A stretch of 64,000 nt of DNA from positions 116,101-180,100 of the forward strand of contig NZ_JACWFH010000006.1 in the NCBI RefSeq assembly GCF_019749255.1, read 5' to 3'. Positions 34,512 to 43,314 of this stretch are shown here, one piece after another. Under the pieces are notes generated by a model. It worked only from the letters and a program-made list of their open reading frames with translations, was not told where the DNA came from and searched no databases. The translations under genes were made by a program, and so were the position numbers. This stretch comes from Mesobacillus maritimus. Its GTDB lineage: Bacteria > Bacillota > Bacilli > Bacillales > Cytobacillaceae. Numbering within the stretch: the stretch's first letter is position 1; each line of letters starts with the position of its first letter.

Positions 34512-35489
34512 TCAGGATATCGTACTCGTCCCTTTCTCATTGAACTCAGCTACCTTCTCTAGTAGATTCAGCTTGAGAAATCCGTTTCCTTCTGAACTTT
34601 TACGGAAACCAAGTGGGACTGTTCGTCTAATCAGTTGTGCATACACCTCTGCTTCACTTAATGTTCTATTAAACTCATTTTCACTTAGGTTAATGATTAA
34701 AGGAAGAGCGCCGGCTATATGCGGAGCTGCCATTGAAGTTCCAGATAGTTTTGCATATTTATTGTCCGGGTACGTTGACATCACTTCTACACCAGGGGCG
34801 ACAAGATCAATTTCAGTATGGGTATTGGTAAAAGGGGCAAGCTTCAAATCCATGCTTACAGCTCCGACGGAAATGACTTCGTTATAAGCTCCAGGATAAG
34901 CGTACTCAAAGGTTTCTTCTTCGCCATCCCCTTCATTTCCAGCCGCTACGACGACGGAAATATTTTTTTGAACGGCATGTTGAATTGCCTGATGCATTTC
35001 AGGAACATCACTCGGACCACCGAGAGACATACAAATCACACGAACTCGTTCCTCTTGAGGGCCACGCCAATCAACAGCGAAGTTTATCGCATTGATAATC
35101 CAGTCATAATTGCCTGACCCATCACCTGTTAACGCCTTTAAACTTAGAATTTGCGCACTAGGTGCAACACCGGCAACTCCTTGCTGGTTTAAACTAGCAG
35201 CAATTGTTCCGGATACGTGAGTACCATGACCGTTATTGTCTTCGAAAGCGTCAGGATTTCCTTGAAAATCGGTTGTGAAATTTCTCCCACCAATGATTCG
35301 ATCCCTCAAATCTGGATGATTTGTGTCTATCCCAGTATCAATAACGGCAACGACAATCCCAGCCCCATGGTTGCTTTCCTCCCAGATCTCAGGAGCCTGT
35401 ACCAACCGAATTCCTTCTGGTATTTCATCAGCGTGTTCGACGACCTGTTGAATCGTATACGGAATTAACTTCACTTGTTTATCTCTCAT
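34512..35489 (-). CDS. ispA: Intracellular subtilisin-like serine protease (IspA-like)
   Basis: A 325-residue S8 protease. Catalytic residues are D51 (VIDTGID), H88 (NGHGTHVSG) and the Ser in SGTSMAAPH near residue 252. The N-terminal KLIPYTIQQ is the LIPY-type propeptide that marks intracellular subtilisins, and there is no signal peptide, so it stays in the cytoplasm. Length matches IspA of B. subtilis. GGAGGAAAAGG precedes the ATG at 35489. Role in protein turnover in stationary phase and sporulation is known for the family. Confidence 0.92.
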   Translation of the reverse strand: MRDKQVKLIPYTIQQVVEHADEIPEGIRLVQAPEIWEESNHGAGIVVAVIDTGIDTNHPDLRDRIIGGRNFTTDFQGNPDAFEDNNGHGTHVSGTIAASLNQQGVAGVAPSAQILSLKALTGDGSGNYDWIINAINFAVDWRGPQEERVRVICMSLGGPSDVPEMHQAIQHAVQKNISVVVAAGNEGDGEEETFEYAYPGAYNEVISVGAVSMDLKLAPFTNTHTEIDLVAPGVEVMSTYPDNKYAKLSGTSMAAPHIAGALPLIINLSENEFNRTLSEAEVYAQLIRRTVPLGFRKSSEGNGFLKLNLLEKVAEFNEKGTSTIS

Positions 35490-35947
35490 CCTTTTCCTCC
35501 TTCGAATTTAATAAACAGGGTGTTATAACCTTACCCACTAAAGAACATTTGTTCTATTTCATTATACATTAAACGCTTCACTGAATATAGTAAAAAATCA
35601 GTTTTTTCTAAAAACAGGAGATTCTCCCCATCTATTAACCTAAATGCCCTCTTATCAATCCTTCCGCTCCCTCTGGTTCTGTTGATTGGAATCAACAGAA
35701 CTGGATTAATCTATACTTTAGTTAACATAATACTATTATCGTTACCTTTTGCCTTTCTATGAGATTAACCCCAGTCGTACTGTTCACACCCTTTATAAAG
35801 AGAAAGGAATTACATAAACTTTGGACTAAACAAATACAAGTCAAATTTTAGACAATAGAAATGCAAATTGCGATAATAGAAACGATCATAATTGATTTAT
35901 TTTTATGAGTGACTTAAGATGGGAATCTTATTAATGAGGTGAAGAAA
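35490..35947. other. Intergenic region between ispA and the HesB-like gene
   Basis: About 460 bp of AT-rich DNA. It must hold divergent promoters. I see no ORF with a ribosome site and no known RNA element; there is no tRNA-Sec here. Confidence 0.4.
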
Positions 35948-36259
35948 ATGAAAGTAACGATAACCCAAAATGCAAACCAGCAGCTAATTAGCAAACTAGG
36001 CGAAGAACCGACTATTCGGCTTAATGAAGTTCGCACATCTGGTTGAGGTGCCACATATGTGTATGAACTTGCTCAGGGTGAGCAAGTAAAAAGTGACGAA
36101 GTTTTTAAAGACTATCCTATTACCATCCTAATAGACCCATCAGTGATTGGCCATCTAGATGGTGATGTGGTCATTGACCATCATAATAATTATGGGTTTA
36201 TCCTTAAAAATAATTTTGAAACCTTAACCTTTGGAATGAAATTTACTCAAAACACTTAG
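35948..36259 (+). CDS. HesB/IscA-like protein with in-frame UGA, probable selenoprotein
   Basis: Read with UGA as selenocysteine, the frame from ATG 35948 (after GAGGTGA) to TAG 36259 encodes 103 residues. The UGA is codon 33 (36044-36046), in IRLNEVRTSG-U-GATYVYELA. The A-type/HesB fold pattern is clear on both sides: LIxKL..., IRL, then ELAQGEQVKSDEV, ITILIDPSVIGHLDGDVVIDH and GFILKNN. The U takes the place of the first conserved Cys of the family. HesB-like selenoproteins are known in other bacteria. The C-terminal CxC of classical IscA is absent; no Cys occurs in the protein at all. A hairpin of bSECIS type lies downstream of the UGA. A simple nonsense mutation is the rival explanation, though no other damage is seen. 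Confidence 0.78.
36067..36087 (+). promoter_or_regulatory. bSECIS-like hairpin downstream of the UGA
   Basis: Stem ACTTGCTC/GAGCAAGT (8 bp, perfect) with apical loop AGGGT. The loop begins 29 bases after the UGA and has G at its second position, inside the limits of the published bacterial SECIS model (small loop with a G among the first two bases, roughly 16-37 bases from the UGA). Confidence 0.7.
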
Positions 36260-36290
36260 AAGCAGGGGCAACTCCCCTGCTTCCTTTTTT
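36259..36290 (+). terminator. Rho-independent terminator after the HesB-like gene
   Basis: Perfect 10 bp GC-rich stem GAAGCAGGGG/CCCCTGCTTC with loop CAACT and a run of T. It shows the gene is a complete transcription unit. Confidence 0.9.
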
Positions 36291-36349
36291 AGATTGCATT
36301 TTTTTATCCAAAAATAGAATTATCCCTAGTTCTGCTAGAAAACTAGGGA

Positions 36350-36913
36350 TTAACGCCCGTCTAAAAAACGGCCCTTAATTGGTCCATATTCAAATAACTT
36401 TCCTTCATATACCTGATGTAGTCTGTCATTGGTTCTGAAATCATCAGGGGTAACGAGCGCCGGGAGTTTCCCCCATAGTCGAACTCCAGATCGATGAAGG
36501 ATTTCCGCAACAAACTGGGAACAAAAATAAGAATTACTAAATTCAACAGGTTCTTTCAAGGAAACACCGATAACACCTAGTAGATTATAAAGAAATTTGT
36601 GTTGATTTTTTTTAAAGACATTTAACACACGTTTCATTTTTACGATTTCTCGCTCGGATACTTCAAGTCTATAAATAACACAAGTTGTTTCTGGATACTT
36701 GCTGTAAGTACCTTCGAAAATATCTTCCCTTACAAAGCCACCGTTCATAGGGTTACTCGGGTGTTTCCGTCCAAAACTATATAACTCTTGCAAATCTGGG
36801 TCAAAGGAGATTGATGCATGATTATATGGCGCCCTTGTATACTTCTTTATCGATTTTGTAAACAAGGTTCCTGTGTCTGTGAGCATAATATATACATTTT
36901 GGGTTCCATCCAT
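36350..36913 (-). CDS. Permuted papain-like (NlpC/P60 superfamily, YiiX-like) cysteine hydrolase-like protein
   Basis: A 187-residue protein. RAPYNHASISFDPDLQELYSFGRK holds a His and NSYFCSQFVAEILHRSGV holds a Cys followed by a helix, the arrangement of circularly permuted papain-fold (YaeF/YiiX-like) proteins, where His precedes Cys. VRLWGKLPALVTPDDF follows, as in that group. It may cleave amide or thioester bonds; substrate unknown. No signal peptide. The ATG at 36913 has GAGGG upstream; a longer frame from 36964 is less likely. Confidence 0.75.
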   Translation of the reverse strand: MDGTQNVYIMLTDTGTLFTKSIKKYTRAPYNHASISFDPDLQELYSFGRKHPSNPMNGGFVREDIFEGTYSKYPETTCVIYRLEVSEREIVKMKRVLNVFKKNQHKFLYNLLGVIGVSLKEPVEFSNSYFCSQFVAEILHRSGVRLWGKLPALVTPDDFRTNDRLHQVYEGKLFEYGPIKGRFLDGR

Positions 36914-37000
36914 CTGTTTTCCCTCTTTTAAAAATGTCATTAATAACCTATATTTATTATACATAACTCATAAAAAAATAGGTATAAAGTTGGTGGAGAA

Positions 37001-37918
37001 ATGAATAGCGCACTTTGGACACAATTTATCATTTTTATAAGCTTACTCATTATTAGTCTATTATTTCAAATCATAAAAAAGTGTCAGCCAAATAAGGATT
37101 TTACCTCTCTCTCCTCGCGTGTTAAAACCTGGTGGGGAATGTTTGTAATTTTTGTTTTCGCCACATTATTTAACCCTCTCGTTTCCTTACTATCCTTAAT
37201 GGTGCTTTGTTTTTTTGCTTTAAAGGAATTTTATTCAATGATTCGAACAAGAAAAGTTGATCGAAGAGCCTTTTTATGGGCTTATCTATCCATCCCAGTT
37301 CAATTTTATTGGATCTACATTGAATGGTATGGAATGTTTATCGTCTTTATCCCGATTTACGTATTTCTATTCTTGCCTATCCCTCGAATTCTTGGAAAAA
37401 AAGGAACTGTGGGCTTTCTTCGCTCCGTAAGCTCAACCCAATGGGGACTGATGCTCATGGTATTTGGCTTAAGTCATTTAGCCTATTTCCAATTTGCATC
37501 ACCTGAATACGGGGCGAATTTAGTGTTATTTTTGGTTTTACTTACGCAACTGAACGATGCTATCCATTTTTTAATTACTTTGTATTTTGGCAAACGAAAA
37601 GTCATTCCAACAGCAAACCCAAATATCTCATGGGAAGGATTTATCGGAGCCACTATCGTCACAACGACCGTTGCTTATTTTGTCTATCCCTATTTAACTC
37701 CCTTTGACCAAACCTTTGGCATTATTTCAGGATTGCTCATAGCAGTCGGAGGCTTTTTTGGAGCATCAACGATCTCCATTTTAAAACGAGACTTATTAAT
37801 CGGGGATGACGAAAAATCTACATCATTAAAGGAAAGTTATCTCAGTCGTGTTGATAGTTTAACGTATACTTCACCAATCTTTTTCCACATTATTCGTTAC
37901 TTTTTTGATTTTATGTAA
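37001..37918 (+). CDS. CDP-diglyceride synthetase-like membrane protein (YnbB-like)
   Basis: A 305-residue protein with about eight helices. The segment QLNDAIHFLITLYFGKRKVIPTANPNISWEGFIGA matches the CdsA/CTP_transf_1 core (in CdsA the same place reads D-FAY-GK-SP-KT-EG). The C-terminal signature is altered: SILKRDLLIGDDEKST and YLSRVDSL stand where CdsA has S-KR-KD-G-HGG-DR. It may use a different lipid or nucleotide substrate, or be reduced in activity; E. coli YnbB is a comparable divergent member. GGTGGAGAA precedes the ATG. Single gene with a terminator. Confidence 0.8.
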   Translation: MNSALWTQFIIFISLLIISLLFQIIKKCQPNKDFTSLSSRVKTWWGMFVIFVFATLFNPLVSLLSLMVLCFFALKEFYSMIRTRKVDRRAFLWAYLSIPVQFYWIYIEWYGMFIVFIPIYVFLFLPIPRILGKKGTVGFLRSVSSTQWGLMLMVFGLSHLAYFQFASPEYGANLVLFLVLLTQLNDAIHFLITLYFGKRKVIPTANPNISWEGFIGATIVTTTVAYFVYPYLTPFDQTFGIISGLLIAVGGFFGASTISILKRDLLIGDDEKSTSLKESYLSRVDSLTYTSPIFFHIIRYFFDFM

Positions 37919-37919
37919 A

Positions 37920-37948
37920 CCGTAAACAGCAGATGTTTACGGTTTTTC
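37920..37948 (+). terminator. Rho-independent terminator
   Basis: Stem CCGTAAAC/GTTTACGG with loop AGCAGAT, followed by TTTTTCT. Serves the CdsA-like gene; nagB converges on it. Confidence 0.85.
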
Positions 37949-37956
37949 TACCTATT

Positions 37957-38694
37957 TTAGTTGCCATATTCCCTACACCTACAAGCGGCCTCATCAGCAA
38001 TAATAATCACATTGGGATGTCTGTTGAGAATGGATGCAGGGAACTCTTCAGATACCTCACCGTTTATTAATCGAGCTAGCGCTGTTGCCTTTTTCTCCCC
38101 AGAAACGAGAAGGAGAATTAATTTGCTTTCGGTAATCGTATCAATTCCCATGGTAATCGCTTGAGTTGGAACTTCATCCACGCTGTCAAAAAATCTAGCA
38201 TTGGCCAGTCGGGTTGATTCCATTAAGTCAATCACATGTGTCCTGCTAGAAAAAGAAGTTCCAGGTTCATTAAATCCGATATGTCCGTTTAAACCTAGGC
38301 CTAATACTTGAATATCAATTTGACCAGCTTCACGAATTTGTTGTTCATAATTTTGGCATTCTACTACCAAATCATTGGCTGTTCCGTCTGGAATGAACGT
38401 TTGCCCAGAGCCAATATCGATGTGCTTAAACAGCTTTTCATTCATAAAGTAATGGTAACTATTCGGGTGTTGACGTCCTAGTCCGACATATTCATCTAAG
38501 TTAAAGGTCTTTACATGTTTAAAAGAGACTGTTTCCTGCTCATAAGCTTTAATTAAAGATTGATACATCCCAATCGGCGTTGACCCCGTCGCCAATCCAA
38601 GCACGGGGTCTGCTTTCTTTGCAATTAAGTCCAAAAGAACGGAACTCGCTTTTTGACTCATTTCTTGATAATCTTTTACTTTTACTATTTTCAA
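37957..38694 (-). CDS. nagB: Glucosamine-6-phosphate deaminase
   Basis: A 245-residue NagB. GLATGSTPIGMYQSL near residue 36, NLDEYVGLGRQHPNSYHYFMNE near 65 and GLGLNGHIGFNEPGTSF near 130 are the standard substrate and catalytic motifs (D and H of the ring-opening step). It turns GlcN6P into fructose-6-phosphate and ammonia. It follows nagA by six bases. It completes amino-sugar entry into glycolysis together with the mur genes upstream. Confidence 0.96.
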   Translation of the reverse strand: MKIVKVKDYQEMSQKASSVLLDLIAKKADPVLGLATGSTPIGMYQSLIKAYEQETVSFKHVKTFNLDEYVGLGRQHPNSYHYFMNEKLFKHIDIGSGQTFIPDGTANDLVVECQNYEQQIREAGQIDIQVLGLGLNGHIGFNEPGTSFSSRTHVIDLMESTRLANARFFDSVDEVPTQAITMGIDTITESKLILLLVSGEKKATALARLINGEVSEEFPASILNRHPNVIIIADEAACRCREYGN

Positions 38695-38700
38695 ATTCCT

Positions 38701-39861
38701 TCATCCTTTGTATGCAATGACACCCTTACATATGGTGTATTGAATATTCATGTTGTCATCTACCAGCAAAACGTCCCCGTCTTTTCCAACTTCAATGCTG
38801 CCTTTCCGGTCAAACAGTCTGATCTGTTTTGCCGGATTCACTGAAGCCATTTCAATAATCTCTCTAATGGAAACACCATTTAACCGGAGCATGGCTTGAG
38901 CTCCTTCATTCATTTTTAATATGCTGCCAGCAAGCGTTCCATCTTCTAACACAGCACGATCTTCCGTCACTTTTACTGGCTGACCGCCTAGTTCATAATC
39001 ACCAGGCTGTAGACCCTTCGCTCGCATTGAATCCGTAATCATGATGAGTCTCTGACTACCAATATGATCAAAAATCAACTGCATCATTTCCGGGGATACG
39101 TGGATGCCGTCACAAATCAGTTCAGACTGCAATTCCTCAAGTTGGAAGGCTGCCCCAACAACACCAATGTCTCGATGATGAATCCCTGACATGGCATTGC
39201 ATAGATGAGTTACCTGGCGAACCCCTTCAGATACTGCCTTTTTCATTCCTTGAAAGTCAGTATCCGTATGCCCTGCCGACACATTTATTCCATTACTATA
39301 TAATGTATTGATAAATGATCCATCTTGGCTGTGTTCCGGTGCCATCGTAATCGTTTTGATTTTATCGTCCGCAAGATTCTGCCACTTGTTGAAAAGATTC
39401 AAATCAGGTTCAACAATATATTGCTGCGGTTGAGCACCTGCCCGCTTCTTTTCAACAAATGGTCCTTCCAAATGGACACCAATGACTTCTGCATACCCAC
39501 TCTTATTTTGATAGCTTGCGATATTCATCAGTGCTTTTTCAATCATTTCAGGTGCTTGCGTAATCGTAGTTGCGAGGAAGCTTGTTGTCCCTTCGGATGG
39601 TAAATAGGAAGCGATTTTATCCAGTGCCTCCTCCGTTGCATCCATCGTATCCGCTCCATTCGCCCCATGAATATGACCATCAATAAAACCAGGAATTAGA
39701 TTAAAATTTGCCCCATCAATTACATTCTCATCATCAAGCCTAATCTTTGGCTCATCAGAATATATCTCTGTAATCACGCCGTCTTCAATCAGTACAGACC
39801 CCTTTTCAATGACCTGATTAGTCGTAAAAACCTTTGCATTTTTAATCAATAATTGTTTCAT
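38701..39861 (-). CDS. nagA: N-acetylglucosamine-6-phosphate deacetylase
   Basis: A 386-residue amidohydrolase. Metal/catalytic motifs are PGFIDGHIHGANGADTMDA near 56, a Glu in GVHLEGPFVEKKRAGAQP near 125, HTDT and THLCNAMSGIHHR near 195-225, and ITDSMRAKG near 272. It removes acetate from GlcNAc6P. It forms an operon with nagB. Its upstream neighbour mupG ends with its own terminator, so nagAB has a separate promoter in 39862-39980. Confidence 0.96.
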   Translation of the reverse strand: MKQLLIKNAKVFTTNQVIEKGSVLIEDGVITEIYSDEPKIRLDDENVIDGANFNLIPGFIDGHIHGANGADTMDATEEALDKIASYLPSEGTTSFLATTITQAPEMIEKALMNIASYQNKSGYAEVIGVHLEGPFVEKKRAGAQPQQYIVEPDLNLFNKWQNLADDKIKTITMAPEHSQDGSFINTLYSNGINVSAGHTDTDFQGMKKAVSEGVRQVTHLCNAMSGIHHRDIGVVGAAFQLEELQSELICDGIHVSPEMMQLIFDHIGSQRLIMITDSMRAKGLQPGDYELGGQPVKVTEDRAVLEDGTLAGSILKMNEGAQAMLRLNGVSIREIIEMASVNPAKQIRLFDRKGSIEVGKDGDVLLVDDNMNIQYTICKGVIAYKG

Positions 39862-39981
39862 TCTATAACAAGATCCCTTCTTGAAAAGCAGAATAAACGA
39901 AACCCTGCTTCTTCGCTTTAAAATCAGTTAGGACATAAACTTCCCCATAAAACCTAGAATCGTCCAAGTCTCATGAAAAAA

Positions 39982-40004
39982 AATCCAATCAAAGTGATTG
40001 GATT
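39982..40004 (-). terminator. Rho-independent terminator of the mur operon
   Basis: Stem AATCCAATCA/TGATTGGATT with loop AAG, followed on the minus strand by TTTTTTTT. Confidence 0.85.
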
Positions 40005-40010
40005 AGATTT

Positions 40011-41027
40011 TCAAGTCCTACTTACAAGTTCAATGACCATTCCCGGCTTTAGATACGATAGCAATATGACATCGTCTGCGGTAAGTTTTCCAATAACGTT
40101 AACCCGTTCATCTGCAGGTAAGTCACGTAATGTAATTTGGATTTCCCCTCGGTAACGGCCGTAATTGTTATTATCCATGGTAATCGAGCCTGCCGGACGC
40201 GAAACAGTATGCTTAGGTCCTACCGATTCGTTGGTTCTGGTATTCATAAATCTCAGGACATCCCGGGACAAATCTGGTCGCAACTGATAGTGTCCACCAT
40301 GAGTGAACCCGTCTTCGACAGTGAGGCTCACTGTTTTTTCACTGGCCATTCTCATTAGCTTTTCCAATAACCCATGACCATGGTCGGGATCACCAATATA
40401 CACTTCATCCACCCCAGAATGAAAAAGCTCTAAAGCTGCTAAAAATGAATCTGTATCCCGGTGTTTTTCAAGTGTCGGCAACCCTTCACCTATCGGGCCC
40501 CGCTTTTCCCCTGCCCCTGGGATATAGGCACTAATCGGAATGTTATATCGTTTATACAGTTCATTCTGCTGAGTGAAAAAGGCTTCACTTAAACCTGTTT
40601 CTGCCCTTGGATAAAAATTATGCCATCCGATCAACTGCTCGGCGTTTAATCCACTGTTTAATAGTTTCTTTAAGTCTTCCTCAAAGAATATACTTGCGTT
40701 CACTGCAAGTTTAAATTCAGTTGCTAAAGAAATAATGTGTTCATGGTCAAAAAAGTCATCTAATCGCAAGCCCGTAACACCCAGCTTTTTCAATGCAAAT
40801 AAATCATCAAGACCTAAATGGGCTGGTGTATGGTAAGATACATCGGCGAAAACTTCAATTCCGCTGTCTTTCGCGAGCTGCAGTAACTTTTTTGCTCGTC
40901 CCGCAAGGTCACCTGATTCTTCTGGGATGTGAAGCGAGGTAAATGCTCGCTTCACACCCATTTCTCCAGCCTGTATGATTCTTTCTTCAGCTAAACTATC
41001 ATTCAAATAGAACGAAATGCCAATCAA
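40011..41027 (-). CDS. mupG: 6-phospho-N-acetylmuramidase (MupG, DUF871 family)
   Basis: A 338-residue TIM-barrel glycosidase with a C-terminal cyclophilin-like domain. N-terminal MIGISFYLNDS, GVTGLRLDDFF, IGWHNFYPRAETGLSE and GPIGEGLPTLEKHRD are typical of DUF871 proteins. MupG of Staphylococcus aureus cleaves intracellular MurNAc6P-GlcNAc imported by MurP. Position between murP and the nag genes supports this. The ATG overlaps the murP stop by four bases, so translation is coupled. Confidence 0.9.
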   Translation of the reverse strand: MIGISFYLNDSLAEERIIQAGEMGVKRAFTSLHIPEESGDLAGRAKKLLQLAKDSGIEVFADVSYHTPAHLGLDDLFALKKLGVTGLRLDDFFDHEHIISLATEFKLAVNASIFFEEDLKKLLNSGLNAEQLIGWHNFYPRAETGLSEAFFTQQNELYKRYNIPISAYIPGAGEKRGPIGEGLPTLEKHRDTDSFLAALELFHSGVDEVYIGDPDHGHGLLEKLMRMASEKTVSLTVEDGFTHGGHYQLRPDLSRDVLRFMNTRTNESVGPKHTVSRPAGSITMDNNNYGRYRGEIQITLRDLPADERVNVIGKLTADDVILLSYLKPGMVIELVSRT

Positions 41028-42385
41028 TCAAATTCACCTGCCATTTCATCTTTAAACCCGAATAGGTAAGTAAAGACAAAACCTGCTGCGTAGGCAATGA
41101 ATACACCTACTAAATATAGAAAGACTTCCCCATTATTTACGATAAACGCAAGTGGTATACCGGAAACACCGACCGCTACAGTAGCAATGTCAAAGTAGGC
41201 TTGGAAGGCCCCACCAAAACCTGCTCCTATACAAGCGGTAATAAATGGTCGTCCAAGTGGTAGGGTGACACCAAAGATGAGTGGTTCACCAATTCCTAAG
41301 ATTCCAGATGGCAGTCCGCCACCGATTGCTCTTTTAAGACGTGGTTTTTTTGTTTTTAAATAAATCGCAAAGGCCGCTCCAACTTGACCTGCTCCACCCA
41401 TTGCCAAGATTGGCAGTAATGGATCATCCCCAATGCTATTAATCAACTCGAGGTGAACAGGTGTTAAACCTTGATGTAAGCCTGTTACTACTAACGGCAA
41501 GAAGGTTGCGCCTAGGACAAATCCGGCAACAATTCCGCCCATATCTAGAATAGAAAGCAAACCTTTTGTGATAATGTCTGAAATAAAACCACCCACTGGC
41601 ATAAACACTAAATACGTAACGATCCCTGTCACTAATAGAGCAATCGTAGGAGTAATAATGATATCAAGTGATTGTGGCACAAATTTGCGCACTCTTTTTT
41701 CAACAATCGCGATAAAAATAGCTGCAAGTAAAACGCCAATCAGACCGCCTCGTCCTGGAAGCAATTCCTCCCCAAACAAAGTAATCGTAGCCGCAGCAGG
41801 ATTAATAATCAATATCCCCGCCAAGCCTCCAAGTGCTGGCGACCCACCAAATTCCTTCGCGGCATTTATCCCTACTAATATACCAAGATAGGCAAATAAT
41901 CCTCCGCCAATTACGGTTAAAATCGTTGCTAGTTGGGATTCTTCTGGCAACCAGCCTGCTTGAATAACAGCTTTTGAAATCCCTGTAATTAACCCGGAGG
42001 CAACGAGTGCAGGAATTAACGGAATGAAAATGCTTGCAATTTTCCGTAGGAACAATTTAAAAGGAGTAGCGTTCTTTTTATTGATTTCCCCTTTCACTAC
42101 TGCTGCACGGTCCTTTAAATTGATTTCCCCTGATGATTCTATTAGTTTACCAAACTCTTCTGTTACTCTGTTCACTTTACCTGGTCCAAGAATGATTTGC
42201 AGCGTCTCTTCTTCAACGAAACCAATAACGCCTTCAATCTTTTTTATAGCCGCTTTATTGACAAGTGACTCATCATGCGGTGTAACACGAAGACGAGTCA
42301 TACAATGTGTATAGGACTCAATATTTCCGGCTCCACCTAATTGTTCTAATATTTTTTCTGCAAGAATTTTGTTTTCACCAGCCAT
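41024..42385 (-). CDS. murP: PTS transporter EIIBC for MurNAc or MurNAc-GlcNAc
   Basis: A 453-residue EIIBC protein. The EIIB domain has the phosphorylated Cys in SYTHCMTRLRVTP near residue 28; the EIIC domain has about ten helices with GLHQGLTPVHLELINSIGDDPLLPILAMGGAGQ and GIGEPLIFGVTLPLGRPF. No EIIA is attached, so a general (Crr-type) EIIA encoded elsewhere is needed, as known for MurP. It lies between murR and mupG. Confidence 0.93.
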   Translation of the reverse strand: MAGENKILAEKILEQLGGAGNIESYTHCMTRLRVTPHDESLVNKAAIKKIEGVIGFVEEETLQIILGPGKVNRVTEEFGKLIESSGEINLKDRAAVVKGEINKKNATPFKLFLRKIASIFIPLIPALVASGLITGISKAVIQAGWLPEESQLATILTVIGGGLFAYLGILVGINAAKEFGGSPALGGLAGILIINPAAATITLFGEELLPGRGGLIGVLLAAIFIAIVEKRVRKFVPQSLDIIITPTIALLVTGIVTYLVFMPVGGFISDIITKGLLSILDMGGIVAGFVLGATFLPLVVTGLHQGLTPVHLELINSIGDDPLLPILAMGGAGQVGAAFAIYLKTKKPRLKRAIGGGLPSGILGIGEPLIFGVTLPLGRPFITACIGAGFGGAFQAYFDIATVAVGVSGIPLAFIVNNGEVFLYLVGVFIAYAAGFVFTYLFGFKDEMAGEFD

Positions 42386-42431
42386 GACCGGCTCCCCCCA
42401 TCATCATTAAAAATAGGATCGATCATCTAGA

Positions 42432-43283
42432 TTATTGATCCTTTAAAAACTGGATTGCTCCCCTTGTCTTATCAATGTAATGAACCGTTTCTTCATATTG
42501 TTCGGTTGCAACGCTTAAAAACAATACATCAATAATAAATAACTGCGCTAACCGAGACGAAGTGGCCGCACTCCGGAAAGGGGCTTCCGCTGAATAGGAA
42601 GTATACAAATTTATATCAGCTAAAGACGCAACAGAACTTTGACCATATTTCGTCAAGCTAATTGTTTTTACTCCATGTTCCTTTGCAAGTGCAACCACAT
42701 TGGTGACTTCGGGTGTTTCTCCTGAGAACGAGATCGCAAACACAACATCGTCCTTTTCTGCATTCGCAACTAAGGTCGCTACCATGTGGGTATCGGAAAA
42801 CGCTGTTGCCCTTTTATTGATACGAAGTAGCTTTTGTTGGGCATCAATTGCAATCACATGGGAAGCACCAATTCCAAATAAATGAATATTCTTTGAAGCT
42901 AAAAGAGCTTGAACAGCTTTTTCAAGTTCGTCATGATTAATGATTTCTGCTGAATCCCGCAAGCTCTGGATACTGTTACTCAGCGTCTTTTGAACGATGT
43001 CTTCTGATTTTTCCCCTTGTTCAATATCTCGATAGCCCTGTTCTTTCGGCTTTCCAAGATCTCCAACAATTCGAACCTTTAAATCTTGAAACCCTTTCAC
43101 CCCGAGGGATTTGCACAGCCTGATGACAGCGGCACCGCTTGATTGGGTTTTTGTTGCTAATTCGCTGACTGTGCAATTCACTGCTTCATAAGGATATTCC
43201 AGAATATACTGAGCAATTTTTCGTTCTGAGGCTGGTAATTGCTCTAGCATATTTTTAATCATTTTCATTCCGCCAGTAACCAC
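42432..43283 (-). CDS. murR: MurR/RpiR family transcriptional regulator
   Basis: A 283-residue RpiR-type regulator: N-terminal HTH (LPASERKIAQYILEYPYEAVNCTVSELATKTQSSGAAVIRLCKSLGVKGFQDLK) and a C-terminal SIS domain (VFAISFSGETPEVTNVVALAKEHG) for a phosphosugar such as MurNAc6P. The GTG start has AAGGTGG eight bases upstream and gives the MVTGG start expected for bacillary MurR; an ATG at 43262 is the alternative. It sits between murQ and murP, probably autoregulating the operon through the AT-rich dyads before murQ. Confidence 0.92.
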   Translation of the reverse strand: MVTGGMKMIKNMLEQLPASERKIAQYILEYPYEAVNCTVSELATKTQSSGAAVIRLCKSLGVKGFQDLKVRIVGDLGKPKEQGYRDIEQGEKSEDIVQKTLSNSIQSLRDSAEIINHDELEKAVQALLASKNIHLFGIGASHVIAIDAQQKLLRINKRATAFSDTHMVATLVANAEKDDVVFAISFSGETPEVTNVVALAKEHGVKTISLTKYGQSSVASLADINLYTSYSAEAPFRSAATSSRLAQLFIIDVLFLSVATEQYEETVHYIDKTRGAIQFLKDQ

Positions 43284-43314
43284 TGTGACACCACCTTTTT
43301 ACGCAGGTTTTCGA

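Noticed and set aside
35949..36046. Simple pseudogene by nonsense mutation in the HesB-like gene
   Set aside because: Not excluded, but the stop is exactly UGA at the conserved Cys, no other lesion is present and a bSECIS-like hairpin follows, so a Sec codon is preferred.
36059..36259. 66-codon frame starting at GTG as a separate gene
   Set aside because: It is the in-frame continuation of the HesB-like gene after the UGA, with no ribosome site of its own.
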